A stretch of 64,000 nt of DNA from the NCBI GenBank assembly GCA_016711825.1, contig JADJSG010000005.1:62001-126000 (forward strand), written 5' to 3'. Under the pieces are notes generated by a model. It did no database searches. It saw nothing but the letters and a program-made list of their open reading frames with translations, and was not told the DNA's origin. A program made the position numbers and the translations under genes. Source of the stretch: Bacteroidota bacterium. GTDB taxonomy: Bacteria; Bacteroidota; Bacteroidia; Chitinophagales; Chitinophagaceae. How positions within the stretch are numbered: position 1 is the stretch's first letter; each line of letters starts with the position of its first letter. Below, piece after piece: positions 27,982 to 37,112 of the stretch.

Positions 27982-28836
27982 CTAGGTTTTATCCACAAAT
28001 GCAATAATACTTTTATTCACTTCTAAAGCGCGTTCAATTTGCACAAAATGACCTGTAGAGGCATAGGTTTTCAAGGTGGCATGGGGCATTTCTTTGGTAG
28101 CTTTTACCGCAATGTCTTTCGTTGATACCGGATGCAAAAAGCGATTGGGTATCAGCATGTCATTTTCACCAAAAAAAACCAAGGTTTCTTGTTTAATTTT
28201 CTTCAATTGCTTAAATATGCCATCATCAAGCATCGAATGAATGCTCTGTTCAAGCATGGATCTATATTGTGTACGATCATTTTGTTGAATGATTTCGGTC
28301 AGCTCCTGAATGATTTTTTCCGTAATCGCCTGCTGTTTAAAAAAAGAAGATCGCACCGATTGGGCTACCTGTGCTTCATCTAAATTTAAAAAATTTCCCA
28401 TGGTAATTGCACTCTTAAACAACATACTTTCATGGGGGGTATAATATTCAAAACCAGCGGGCGCACACAAAATAAGTTTCTCTATTGCAATATCTTTATT
28501 TAGAGCGATTTTCATGGCAATCAAGCCACCCATCGAATGACCAGCAAGTGACACATGAGTTAACTTCATTTCTTTGATAAATTCAATCACGGTGTCTACA
28601 TAAAAATCAATGGTATATTTAATCTTTTGGTCTCTACTCGAGAACCCATTTCCTGGTAAATCGATGGCAATACACCTTACAGATTGCTGTAATGTGCTTA
28701 TATTCCAATGCCAAACTGCGTGGTAATTGGCTAAACCGTGAATAAAAAGAATTGTAGATTTGTTTTTCTCCCCTGTGTCTGTGTAGGCTATCTCAATATT
28801 TTTGCTAAGAACCTTTCGTTGTAAATCTTCTGTCAT
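27982..28836 (-). CDS. alpha/beta hydrolase
   Basis: A 284-residue alpha/beta-hydrolase fold protein. The oxyanion HG block (LFIHGLANYHAVW), the nucleophile elbow GHSMGG, the Asp strand (FFGENDMLIPNRF) and the final His (STGHFVQIERA) form a complete Ser-Asp-His triad. The family includes esterases, haloperoxidase-like enzymes and C-C hydrolases; the substrate is not predictable. ATG 28836 (MTEDLQRKVL) was chosen over one 10 codons upstream because conserved sequence begins there. Confidence 0.82.
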   Translation of the reverse strand: MTEDLQRKVLSKNIEIAYTDTGEKNKSTILFIHGLANYHAVWHWNISTLQQSVRCIAIDLPGNGFSSRDQKIKYTIDFYVDTVIEFIKEMKLTHVSLAGHSMGGLIAMKIALNKDIAIEKLILCAPAGFEYYTPHESMLFKSAITMGNFLNLDEAQVAQSVRSSFFKQQAITEKIIQELTEIIQQNDRTQYRSMLEQSIHSMLDDGIFKQLKKIKQETLVFFGENDMLIPNRFLHPVSTKDIAVKATKEMPHATLKTYASTGHFVQIERALEVNKSIIAFVDKT

Positions 28837-28944
28837 GTTACTATGCTCGCGCTTAAAAGTTAACAAATGTAAAACAAGTGTGCATATTCTATTTACATTA
28901 TTTCCATAATATAGTGATTAATTTTACAAAAAATAAAAACCTAC

Positions 28945-29508
28945 ATGTTTAAAACCCTTTCATCCATCTTATTGCTCTTCGCTTTCAATAATGTATCAGC
29001 GCAACAATTGTTTCCTACGATCAGCAAAGATGATCAAACACCCCCTCAGTATCATATACAGCTTAACGAGGCAGTCATCGTTGCGCCACTTGTTTTTGCA
29101 AATGACACTGACCGATATCATTATAATCAGTTAAAACATTATATAAAAACAGTTTTACCATATGTGAATGCATCCGTAAAATTATTTAATGAAATCAATA
29201 TGGAAACAGCGGAAATGAGTAAGCGGAATAAAAGAAAGTATATAAAAACGCGCGAAAAAGAAATTAAAGCCAATTTCGAAGACAAACTTTCTACCCTCAA
29301 TATTACCCAAGGGCGTTTACTGGTGAAGCTGGTAAACAGACAATTAAAAATCAACTGTTATACCATTGTAAAAGAACTTAAAAACCCTGTAACTGCTGCC
29401 TATTACCAAACCTGGGCAAGGCTCAATGGCATTCATTTAAATGAAGATTACGATGCCGAAAACAACAGAGATATCGAAAGGGTTATGCGTAGTTTAGGGT
29501 ATGAATAG
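28945..29508 (+). CDS. DUF4294 family secreted protein
   Basis: A 187-residue protein with a signal peptide (MFKTLSSILLLFAFNNVSAQ). The body matches the Bacteroidota DUF4294 family: a conserved run of charged helices (RNKRKYIKTREKEIKANFED) and LNITQGRLLVKLVNRQ, then ELKNPVTAAYYQTWARLNG. The function is unknown; predicted periplasmic. It is divergent from the hydrolase gene and followed by a long repeat-bearing gap. Confidence 0.75.
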   Translation: MFKTLSSILLLFAFNNVSAQQLFPTISKDDQTPPQYHIQLNEAVIVAPLVFANDTDRYHYNQLKHYIKTVLPYVNASVKLFNEINMETAEMSKRNKRKYIKTREKEIKANFEDKLSTLNITQGRLLVKLVNRQLKINCYTIVKELKNPVTAAYYQTWARLNGIHLNEDYDAENNRDIERVMRSLGYE

Positions 29509-29635
29509 CATTGCTTTCATGTTCCAAAACTGATTACTTTTTTTAATAATGATGTCTTACTATCAATTGTTGTGTATAAATATATTTATTTTGTTAATGT
29601 ATTTCTGCCAATCTATTTCAATACCAATTGTTTAA

Positions 29636-29761
29636 ATACCATGTGATATAATGAACAGTTCAATGTTCGATTTAACTAAAGTGCGTAAAAGACTCTTTCA
29701 ATCGGCATTGACCACTGTAAGATTTTAAAATATTGACATATTTTATCAATCACATAGGTAT
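29636..29761. repeat. inverted-repeat element of ~126 bp (family 2)
   Basis: The left end ATACCATGTGATATAAT is mirrored by the right end ATCAATCACATAGGTAT. Length and end sequence resemble the element at 15784-15910, but internal identity is low. Confidence 0.4.
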
Positions 29762-29875
29762 AATATATACCGTCTACTCAAGTATATCTCTCAAAAGATG
29801 TATGTTACATGGTTCATTTGATTGGCTAAACTAAAAATCAAACGGGAAATATGAATCACGAATATAGCTTGTATT

Positions 29876-29952
29876 GCGGCAACGATAGTAGTGAAAAGCC
29901 CGCACCATGCGGTTCGCATGGGTGGACTTGTAACGAATAGCGTGTGCGCCGC
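29876..29952. other. GC-rich structured element, possible non-coding RNA or mobile-element fragment
   Basis: In an otherwise AT-rich gap, GCGGC (29876-29880) pairs with GCCGC (29948-29952), enclosing a hairpin at 29896-29929 in which CACCATGC pairs with GCATGGGTG (one bulge) around a GGTTC loop, extended by AAG/CTT. There is no coding frame. The strand is undetermined. Confidence 0.45.
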
Positions 29953-30136
29953 CCAAAAATAGATGCATTAAAAATTTAGTATCGCCATTAAAATTTAATC
30001 TGACATTCTATATATGTAGGCTTTACACCTAAAAAAAATCTATACTCAACATGATTCAAATAAGTACTATCAATAAATAAAAGTATAAGTTGATGTTCTA
30101 TAATATTTATGACAACAAAGTGCTATAAGAGTGTTT

Positions 30137-30242
30137 ATACCAAGGACACATTAAAGAGAGTCCATTTGTTATTAGCTTAAATACAATGTGTGTAGGTATT
30201 ATAAGGATATTTTTAAGACTACCTATTAAATACATTTGGTAT
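30137..30242. repeat. dispersed intergenic repeat, family 1, copy A (106 bp)
   Basis: Bounded by ATACCAA and TTGGTAT, a 7-bp terminal inverted repeat. Shares a 22-bp identical core (30161-30182) and the terminal TTAAATACATTTGGTAT with copy B at 15989-16095. Confidence 0.78.
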
Positions 30243-30340
30243 TAAGTGGATACATCTTAAAAAAATTGCTGGAATGATACAAATAGGTTAGGACTGTTAA
30301 ATATGTCAAGAATTAATTGCATAAAAGACAAAAAGGCGTT

Positions 30341-30580
30341 TCAAAAAATTAATCCTAGTACAATGAATATTAACATCAATAAAAGAATAAAAATAAGTTT
30401 CCATATCTGATGAGCCTTTTTTAATTCCATAAATTGAAATGCGACAAATATCATTTTTGTAAATGCAAAAAATAGAATAAAGAATATTGCAGACTTTTTA
30501 TGAATAAAAAAAGTTGCAGACAAAGTAAGACCTAAAAGTGAGATCCAACAAATGGTGATTTTATGTAAAGAAAGTTTCAT
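30341..30580 (-). CDS. norF: small membrane protein, NorF-like / cytochrome c oxidase subunit IV-like
   Basis: A 79-residue protein with three hydrophobic segments and FMELKKAHQIWKL between helices 2 and 3, a pattern of prokaryotic oxidase subunit IV proteins. In Paracoccus-type clusters a similar small protein, NorF, follows NorE. It is the last gene of the nor operon, 9 bp after norE, and presumably aids NO reductase assembly or stability. The name rests largely on context. Confidence 0.6.
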   Translation of the reverse strand: MKLSLHKITICWISLLGLTLSATFFIHKKSAIFFILFFAFTKMIFVAFQFMELKKAHQIWKLIFILLLMLIFIVLGLIF

Positions 30581-30589
30581 TGAATAGCA

Positions 30590-31159
30590 TTAATACAATA
30601 AATAAATAAAAGGGAAAATCAAAAGCCAAATTAAATCACACATATGCCAAAATGAAGCAGTTGCTTCTATATCATTTAGTTTGATATCACTATGAGTTGT
30701 ATAAAAATAGCCTAATAATATGATTCCAAAAAGTACATGAAATAAATGAAAAGCCGTTAGCATATAATAGTATGTATAAAATGGATTGGTATCTAAACTG
30801 ATGTGCTGTTGGTACTTAATAAAATATTCAAATAATTTAAGAACAACAAATAGGGTCCCTAATATTATTGTAAAAAGCAAGTAAGATTTAAACTTTTTCA
30901 TTGTTCCGCGTTTGAAAAAATCAATTGATAAAGCCATCGTGTAACCACTTGTCAATAACACCATAGTATTCATAAAAGCGATCGTTTTATTAAGGCTTAA
31001 TGCGGATTTATGAAAACCGAGTAAATCCTCCTTTCCATTCATTACAAAAAACAGCAAAGCAATTCCAAAAGTTATTAATTCTATAAAAATAACAATCCAG
31101 ACTAATAGACCACCTGTTGGTTCCGATATTTCAGGCATTCTTTTATTCTCAGTTTCCAA
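30590..31159 (-). CDS. norE: NorE-like cytochrome c oxidase subunit III family protein
   Basis: A 189-residue protein with five membrane helices and oxidase subunit III motifs (GGLLVWIVIFIELITF, FHLFHVLFGIILLGYF, FWHMCDLIWLLIFPFIYLLY). It is an accessory protein of NO reductase clusters; the enzyme itself is only NorB and NorC. It begins 3 bp after norD. Confidence 0.78.
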   Translation of the reverse strand: METENKRMPEISEPTGGLLVWIVIFIELITFGIALLFFVMNGKEDLLGFHKSALSLNKTIAFMNTMVLLTSGYTMALSIDFFKRGTMKKFKSYLLFTIILGTLFVVLKLFEYFIKYQQHISLDTNPFYTYYYMLTAFHLFHVLFGIILLGYFYTTHSDIKLNDIEATASFWHMCDLIWLLIFPFIYLLY

Positions 31160-31162
31160 TGT

Positions 31163-32929
31163 TTAATATTTTATTTTTTCGTATAGCTTGATTAAAGACT
31201 TCAACAATTCGACTGGCGTAGTCAATATTTGGTAATGATTTTGTCCAAACATTTGTGGAAGATAATATTTAGCTTGCGCTTCAATGGCTAATGCATATGA
31301 ATTTATATTTTGTGATTTCAACTCAAACAATGCATGCTTTACATCTTGTATACCATATTTCCCCTCATACTTATCGTAATCATTTGGCTTCCCATCTGAT
31401 AGCAAAATAACCCATTTGTTATGGGATGGTCTTTGGCTCAATAAAAATCCAGAATGTCTCAATGCAGGACCTATTCTTGTATAACCGCAAGGTTCTAAAC
31501 TACCGATTTTATGTTTTGTTGAATGCCAATTTTCATCAAATTCTTTTAAAGAGACATAACTTGAAAAATTTCTTGTTTTGGAATAAAAACCTTGTATTGA
31601 AAAATCAATATTAAATTCATTTAAAATTTCGCCAAATAAAATACTAACTTGCTTTTCAACATCAATAACTTTATTCCCATCGGCATATCCATCACTAGAC
31701 AAACTAATATCTAACAACAATAGAATAGAAATATCTTTTTCTTTTTTTCTTTTGGATATATATATATTTTCAGATGGAGTTCGTTTGGCAATTATATCAA
31801 TATACATATCGCTTAAAGCGTCTAATTCAAATTCATCACCATCGGTTTGCCTTCTTATTTGTTGCAATTTGTTATTTACAGAAGTTAACATTTTTCGAAG
31901 TCCTAGTAAGGTAATTTCGTTTTCTTTTATTGTTTGAAGATAATAGTTTTTGTCTACTTGCATTTGATTAACAGGATATACCTTACAATACTTTTTCTTA
32001 AACTCATTTTTGGTATAATTCCATTCATCATACGTATAATGCAAATCTATACTATTCAATGTCGCACTTTCTGATATGCTTGTATTCTCAGTAAATTCAG
32101 CATGATATATCGAATGTACTGGGTCATCTACTCTGACCACATATTTCATATTCAATTCATCTAACGCATCTTGATGATCTTCCAGTTCATCTGCCCCATC
32201 AAAATCACGCCATATTCCGCTGTGTTCATCAGCAGTTTCCACCTTCTCAAAATTATGTGTCATTACATAATCTTCTTGTTGCTTTTTATCTATTTCAATT
32301 GTAATAATATCCTCTACAGCCTTCGACAAGATGACAGTTTTATTATTATCTTCTTGAGCATTTATTGTTTGTTCTGAAAAATTATTAAGTTTCTGTTGCA
32401 TGTTAATTTCCAATTCGGAACGCATCCATTTACCAAATAACCAAGTGTAATTATTTGATATTTTATCACTTGCAATTTGTTGTATTTTCATTTCAAGATC
32501 AAAAAATAGTGGCTTTGTAATCGGATAATCAACAAACATTTTTTCTAAAATAATAGATGATGTTTTATATGCCATTTGTTGCGCCTCATTAAGTTTTAAT
32601 TCGGTACCTTGAAACCAATTTAAACATAACTCTTTTTGAACAGATAAATAAATAACTCTAAAAAAATAGTATGATAAGTTTTGATTATAAGTATCAAATA
32701 ATGAAAAGGAGGCGGGTAAAAAGAAGTTATTATTTTTAAATCCACCTTCTCGTTCTGCTGGAAATATTTCAATAGCATTGCCTGTTAAAGCTCTTGCTAA
32801 GATAGTTAAACGTTGTTTTATATCATTTAGTACAACTGTTTTAATAATTATTTCAGATGAAGTATTGTACTTTCTTGCAAAAAACTTTGTAATTTTTTTA
32901 TATAAATATTCGTCTAATGGCATATTCAT
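31163..32929 (-). CDS. norD: NorD, von Willebrand A-domain activation protein
   Basis: A 588-residue protein. The C-terminal ~200 residues are a VWA domain with a complete MIDAS-like metal site (LLDISLSSDG, CGYTRIGPAL, LLSDGKPNDYDKYEG). The N-terminal part is helical, with an acidic stretch around 215-260. NorD works with the AAA+ protein NorQ to insert the non-heme iron into NorB. Its start codon overlaps the norQ stop (TAATG), so the two are translationally coupled. Confidence 0.88.
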   Translation of the reverse strand: MNMPLDEYLYKKITKFFARKYNTSSEIIIKTVVLNDIKQRLTILARALTGNAIEIFPAEREGGFKNNNFFLPASFSLFDTYNQNLSYYFFRVIYLSVQKELCLNWFQGTELKLNEAQQMAYKTSSIILEKMFVDYPITKPLFFDLEMKIQQIASDKISNNYTWLFGKWMRSELEINMQQKLNNFSEQTINAQEDNNKTVILSKAVEDIITIEIDKKQQEDYVMTHNFEKVETADEHSGIWRDFDGADELEDHQDALDELNMKYVVRVDDPVHSIYHAEFTENTSISESATLNSIDLHYTYDEWNYTKNEFKKKYCKVYPVNQMQVDKNYYLQTIKENEITLLGLRKMLTSVNNKLQQIRRQTDGDEFELDALSDMYIDIIAKRTPSENIYISKRKKEKDISILLLLDISLSSDGYADGNKVIDVEKQVSILFGEILNEFNIDFSIQGFYSKTRNFSSYVSLKEFDENWHSTKHKIGSLEPCGYTRIGPALRHSGFLLSQRPSHNKWVILLSDGKPNDYDKYEGKYGIQDVKHALFELKSQNINSYALAIEAQAKYYLPQMFGQNHYQILTTPVELLKSLIKLYEKIKY

Positions 32930-33723
32930 TAAATCATCAAATCTGTTAAATCATACAAGGCTTCTAATATTTGTTTTTCGTCTGATAAAGGCTCTAAAAC
33001 AGCAACTTTTACAGCAAGTCGGTTAGCTAAACCGCTTTGAATCAATTTACCGGCATCAACCAACAATCGTGTTGAAACTGTTTCCGTCAAACCCAACTCA
33101 GTTAAGTTTCTTATTTTGTTGCCTAGTGCAACTAATTTTTTTGCAATTACATCCTCCACGCCTGTTTCTTGCATTAAAATATCATGCTCTACTTTGGGTT
33201 CAGGATAGTTAAACGTTATGGCTACAAAGCGTTGACGTGTACTTGGTTTCAATTCTTTAAAGCCCCTTTGATATCCGGGATTGAATGAAGCAACTAACAT
33301 AAATTCTTCGTGCGCTTTGTATGTTTCGCCAAGCTTATCAATAAACAATTCTCGTCTGTGATCGGTCAATGAATGAATAGCTACTATCACGTCTGGACGG
33401 GCTTCTGCAACTTCATCTAAATAAAGAATATATCCATTTTTAACAGCATTTGTCAATGGTCCATCAAGCCAAATGGTTTCAGCCCCTTTGATTATAAATC
33501 GCCCAATTAAATCTGTAGATGAAGTTTCTTCATGACAGCTAATGGTAATTAACTTTCTATTCAAAGAATGAGCCATAAATTCTACGAAACGAGATTTACC
33601 AGTACCTGTAGGCCCTTTAAGCAGTAAAGGCAATTTATTATGATACACCTGTTCAAAAACTTCTACTTCTTTACCAACAGCATGATAAAATGGACATTTA
33701 ATTTCATTTACTAATGTATTCAT
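32929..33723 (-). CDS. norQ: NorQ, MoxR-type AAA+ ATPase
   Basis: A 264-residue AAA+ protein of the CbbQ/NorQ group. Walker A GPTGTGKSRF, Walker B YILYLDEVAEARPD, sensor region VASFNPGYQRGFKELKPSTRQRF and an arginine finger are visible. With NorD it remodels NorB for cofactor loading in the cytoplasm. It starts 8 bp after the hemerythrin gene. Confidence 0.9.
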   Translation of the reverse strand: MNTLVNEIKCPFYHAVGKEVEVFEQVYHNKLPLLLKGPTGTGKSRFVEFMAHSLNRKLITISCHEETSSTDLIGRFIIKGAETIWLDGPLTNAVKNGYILYLDEVAEARPDVIVAIHSLTDHRRELFIDKLGETYKAHEEFMLVASFNPGYQRGFKELKPSTRQRFVAITFNYPEPKVEHDILMQETGVEDVIAKKLVALGNKIRNLTELGLTETVSTRLLVDAGKLIQSGLANRLAVKVAVLEPLSDEKQILEALYDLTDLMI

Positions 33724-33731
33724 ATTTTATT

Positions 33732-34190
33732 TTATTTTGTAATCCAAAATTCATCATCTAAATTTTCTACAAATGGGATGTTTGTAAATTTACTTTCAAT
33801 CAATTCCAATGCTTCTATGGTCACATTCTGTTGAATTTCATTAAATAATACTCTTTCTTCGAATCTGATATGTTCATTTAACAAACATGCAAATTTGCCT
33901 AAAGAGGCATAATCGAACTGATTCATTACTAGTATATCAATCAATGTAGCATGGTCGCTTAATGCTTTTTTAATATTAAATTTTTCCAAGCCTAACAATG
34001 GGAAAAGTAGATCTTCTTCTTCTTTAAAATGTTTCAATAAGTAATTGTCACAAAACCATTTTACATAAATACTAATTCGATCCGCCGACACACCTAGTTT
34101 TATTCCCTCATTAATTTTCCAACAGAGTAACAACGCAAAATGATGTTCTCTAGACAAAGGAATTAATGTACGATCACGTTTTTCTGGCAT
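33732..34190 (-). CDS. hemerythrin-like (HHE) domain protein
   Basis: A 152-residue four-helix protein. The di-iron ligand pattern is visible as SREHH at residues 14-17, KHFKEEEDLLFP, DHATL, and HIRFEERVLF. Such proteins bind O2 or NO or protect iron enzymes. It sits between ric and norQ within the nor operon, so a role in NO or oxygen handling is likely. Its C-terminal tail (VENLDDEFWITK) is not part of the usual domain. Confidence 0.8.
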   Translation of the reverse strand: MPEKRDRTLIPLSREHHFALLLCWKINEGIKLGVSADRISIYVKWFCDNYLLKHFKEEEDLLFPLLGLEKFNIKKALSDHATLIDILVMNQFDYASLGKFACLLNEHIRFEERVLFNEIQQNVTIEALELIESKFTNIPFVENLDDEFWITK

Positions 34191-34194
34191 TGTT

Positions 34195-34923
34195 TTAATT
34201 TAATAATTGAATATTTATTTCTAAATCTATGGCTTTAGGAAACAAGATATTGTTCTCTAAATGTACATGTAAATGCAAATCTTGTTCAAATTCATCAAGC
34301 TTTGCATATAAAGCTTTAAATGTATTGCAAGCCCATTCTGGCGTTGTATAATTATTACTTAAAGTTGCAATTTGTCTTAAGGCGTCACCTGCGTTTTGAT
34401 GTTCTTTCTCCATCAATTGTATAGGAATTTGTATCGAACCAAATGGGAAATTGATCTTAGGGTCATTTCCATTTTTTATTTGTATCAATTGTTTGATGTA
34501 AGGAAATAAAATTCCTTCTTCTTTATGCATGTGTTGTAAAAGTTCAGCTTTAACAGATTGATAGAATCGTTCAATTTCCAAAACGGGTGGATGATGTACT
34601 CCATGTACTTTAGAAACTTTGTTTGTATAAGCATCTAACAATACGAAAGCATCTAAAACATAAGCATGATGAGTATTTACAATATAATCAGCCAAAAAGT
34701 CTAACCCCCATTTATTGAAATTATGAGTAGGCATTCCATGTTTGTCTACATGATTTAATTCATTGATTAATTCATCGTAATCTATATTCTTTTTCTCACA
34801 TGCTTTAAAAATAGAAATCCCACCACCACAACAAAAATCGATTCCATATTTTTTGAAAATGTCGGCTGTTTTAATATTTTCGCTAACAACATCAGCAATT
34901 TTTAATTCTTTATTTATATTCAT
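34195..34923 (-). CDS. ric: iron-sulfur cluster repair di-iron protein RIC (YtfE/ScdA family)
   Basis: A 242-residue protein: an N-terminal DUF542 domain with the diagnostic KKYGIDFCCGGG (paired Cys), then a hemerythrin domain with His and Glu ligands (NTHHAYV, HMHKEEGILFP, EHQNAG, HVHLENNILFP). RIC proteins restore iron-sulfur clusters damaged by NO. It lies inside the nor operon directly after norB (29 bp), tying repair to NO metabolism. Confidence 0.92.
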   Translation of the reverse strand: MNINKELKIADVVSENIKTADIFKKYGIDFCCGGGISIFKACEKKNIDYDELINELNHVDKHGMPTHNFNKWGLDFLADYIVNTHHAYVLDAFVLLDAYTNKVSKVHGVHHPPVLEIERFYQSVKAELLQHMHKEEGILFPYIKQLIQIKNGNDPKINFPFGSIQIPIQLMEKEHQNAGDALRQIATLSNNYTTPEWACNTFKALYAKLDEFEQDLHLHVHLENNILFPKAIDLEINIQLLN

Positions 34924-34952
34924 TTAGTTTTTAATTTAATAATGTTAAAATG

Positions 34953-36293
34953 TTAATTTTTATTTGTTTCTAATGCTTCATCATTGGGTCTGCCATATTT
35001 TATAAACTCATAGATATAATAAGCAATTCCTGTTGTAAATAAGGTGGCACATATTGCAAGTATGACGAAATGAACTTGTATTTCCTTTTGAACATCCCCA
35101 AAATCTAACCCCACCTTTCTCTCAAGATATACCTGAGCTACACCTGCAACACCAAATGCAACAGTCATCCCAATCATTCCAATATTAGAAAGCCAAAAGG
35201 CTAATAAACCGGCAGTACTATCATATAATTTTCGACCTGTCATATTCGGCATTGAGTAACTAATGAATGCTAATACAATCATGCCATAAGCTCCCCAAAA
35301 GGCAAGGTGTCCATGCATGGCAGTTACCAAAGTTCCATGTGTATACATATTGACTGCTGGCAATGTATGCGCTAATCCCAACAAACCTGCACCTACAAAT
35401 GAAACAATAGCAGTTCCTAATGTCCAACTAAGAGCAATTTTATTTGGATGTTTCTTTTCGCCCTTTCGATACATAGCTATGGCAAATAATGCCATACCCA
35501 AAAAGGCCAATGGTTCTAAAGTAGAAAAAATACCCCCTACAATAATCCAAATTTTACCAACACCTATATAATAATAGTGATGTCCCGTACCTAAAATGCC
35601 TGAAATGAAGGTGAGGCCTACTATCACGTACAACCACTTTTCGATTACTTCACGATCTACTCCTGTGATTTTTATCAATAAAAATGCAAGAATCCCGCCC
35701 ATGATTAATTCCCAAACACCTTCTACCCATAAGTGCACCACCCACCAACGAAAAAAAGAATCCATTGTTTGATTATCAAACCAAATCATCCCAGGTAAAT
35801 AAAGTAAAGCCGCAAAAACTAAACCCATAGTAAGAACTAATGATGTTGTTGTTCGTTTTTTACCTTTAAACAAAGTCATGATTATGATACCTAAAAATGT
35901 CAATACATTTATTACTACCAGCCAGTCAAGAGGACGAGGTATTTCTAAAAATTTTCGACCTTCCCAATAATTGAAATGGTAACCGACTATCGCTACTACA
36001 CCAACTACAGCCAGCGAAATCAATTGAACATAAGCTAGTTTAACACTTACCAATTCGTGTTCTGCCTCTTCTGGTATAATGTAATATGCAGCCCCCATAA
36101 ATCCAGATAATAACCATACAACTAACAAATTGGTATGTACAGCACGAGCAGTATTAAAAGGGGTAATTTGATGAAGCACATCATAGCCCATATGGGCAAA
36201 TGCCATGATAAAACCATATAATATTTGAAGTGAAAGCAGTAACATAGAAAGGGCAAAAAACCAATAAGCAACCTTTTGTGATTTATATTTCAT
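34953..36293 (-). CDS. norB: nitric oxide reductase large subunit NorB (cNor type)
   Basis: A 446-residue heme-copper-oxidase superfamily protein with about 12 helices. All expected ligands are seen: His53 (RAVH) and His329 for the low-spin heme, His327 for heme b3, and His187, His238 and His239 for the non-heme iron. Glu191 and Glu195 stand in the motif HLWVEGVWE, typical of NO reductases. It reduces two NO to N2O and water in the inner membrane with electrons from NorC. It follows norC by 30 bp. Confidence 0.95.
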   Translation of the reverse strand: MKYKSQKVAYWFFALSMLLLSLQILYGFIMAFAHMGYDVLHQITPFNTARAVHTNLLVVWLLSGFMGAAYYIIPEEAEHELVSVKLAYVQLISLAVVGVVAIVGYHFNYWEGRKFLEIPRPLDWLVVINVLTFLGIIIMTLFKGKKRTTTSLVLTMGLVFAALLYLPGMIWFDNQTMDSFFRWWVVHLWVEGVWELIMGGILAFLLIKITGVDREVIEKWLYVIVGLTFISGILGTGHHYYYIGVGKIWIIVGGIFSTLEPLAFLGMALFAIAMYRKGEKKHPNKIALSWTLGTAIVSFVGAGLLGLAHTLPAVNMYTHGTLVTAMHGHLAFWGAYGMIVLAFISYSMPNMTGRKLYDSTAGLLAFWLSNIGMIGMTVAFGVAGVAQVYLERKVGLDFGDVQKEIQVHFVILAICATLFTTGIAYYIYEFIKYGRPNDEALETNKN

Positions 36294-36323
36294 GATAATA
36301 ATTTTATAATTTTAATTAAATAG

Positions 36324-36749
36324 TTATTTTTTTAAATCTGGTTTGGGGGGAAATCCATTTAAGTCAATCTCACCTATCCATTTAAGGAAGGCCACCACAT
36401 TGTTGGCATCCTCTTCGGGCATTGCATAAGCTACCATTTTGCGACCTCTAGGAGACCAAGGTGTTTTACTCATCAATGCTGCCTTAATATAGGCTTCACC
36501 TCTGCGTTCATACACTTTAGTAAGTTCAGGTGCATAATAAGCACCTTCACCTAAAATGGTGTGACATCCCATACAATTATTTTTCTCCCAAATTGTTTTA
36601 CCTGCAATGACTTGCGTTGATAGATTTTCTTCGTGTGTTCGTTTGGGAACTTCCTTACTCAGAGAGTTCCATGACAAGCCTAGGAAAATAGCAAATGTGA
36701 CAATTGTACCTCCTAGGAAAAATACTTTTGCATGAGATTTTGATAACAT
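36324..36749 (-). CDS. norC: nitric oxide reductase cytochrome c subunit NorC
   Basis: A 141-residue protein: one N-terminal membrane anchor (VFFLGGTIVTFAIFLGL), then a mono-heme c domain with CMGCH and the NorC-type stretch HTILGEGAYYAPELTKVY; a Met in MVAYAMPEED is the likely distal ligand. It delivers electrons from periplasmic cytochromes or cupredoxins to NorB. It is the first gene of the nor operon, with a long AT-rich leader upstream. Confidence 0.93.
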   Translation of the reverse strand: MLSKSHAKVFFLGGTIVTFAIFLGLSWNSLSKEVPKRTHEENLSTQVIAGKTIWEKNNCMGCHTILGEGAYYAPELTKVYERRGEAYIKAALMSKTPWSPRGRKMVAYAMPEEDANNVVAFLKWIGEIDLNGFPPKPDLKK

Positions 36750-36893
36750 AAAATTTAATTTTAATTTAATGAACTGATTATTGGTTCTAATAAAAATTAT
36801 TTAAGTACAGTAACAATGTTTAAAAATTGAAATAAGTATTTACTATATGATAAAATATTGTATTACGCATTTATATAAATTTTATTATTAGGA

Positions 36894-36922
36894 CAAAAAT
36901 ATCTTTTTATCTTTATTTATTT
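36894..36922 (-). promoter_or_regulatory. promoter region of the nor operon with shared upstream motif
   Basis: TATTTTTG (minus strand 36901-36894) fits TAnnTTTG. Just upstream is the 19-bp string TTTTTATCTTTATTTATTT (plus strand 36904-36922), found identically at 41894-41912 upstream of the MbnP-like gene; variants occur at 44876 and 51929. It may be an operator or part of the promoter. The rest of 36750-37252 is AT-rich, except for the leader ORF and stem-loop described below. Confidence 0.45.
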
Positions 36923-36972
36923 ATACATTTGTACATGATTAAAATCATTCTTTTATTATAAGTATAAAATAT

Positions 36973-37056
36973 ATGCAGTTAGCTAATAAATACCTTAGAA
37001 TGAATCAAATTCTTCATTTAAATATTTGGAGAAATATAATCAAGTGCCCTACTTAA
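36973..37056 (+). CDS. short leader ORF, possible TnaC-like attenuation peptide
   Basis: A 27-codon frame, with a second in-frame ATG at 37000 that gives the 18-residue peptide MNQILHLNIWRNIIKCPT. It ends 197 bp before the tryptophanase gene. E. coli TnaC, a tryptophan-sensing stalling peptide, starts MNILHI and has an essential Trp and a Pro near the end; this peptide also has one Trp (position 10) and a near-terminal Pro. The Trp-Pro distance is shorter (7 rather than 12), so function is uncertain and similarity may be chance. Confidence 0.3.
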   Translation: MQLANKYLRMNQILHLNIWRNIIKCPT

Positions 37057-37112
37057 TATTATATTGATTGTGGATTTGTATTGACCCAATTACTTCATAT
37101 CAAAAAAAAATA

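Larger units (their letters stand above)
29509..30340. other. 832-bp non-coding region with several repeat elements
   Basis: It separates the core chromosome (DUF4294 gene) from the nor operon. It holds an inverted-repeat element (29636-29761), a GC-rich folding element (29876-29952) and a 106-bp dispersed repeat (30137-30242). No open frame of note is seen. Confidence 0.7.
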
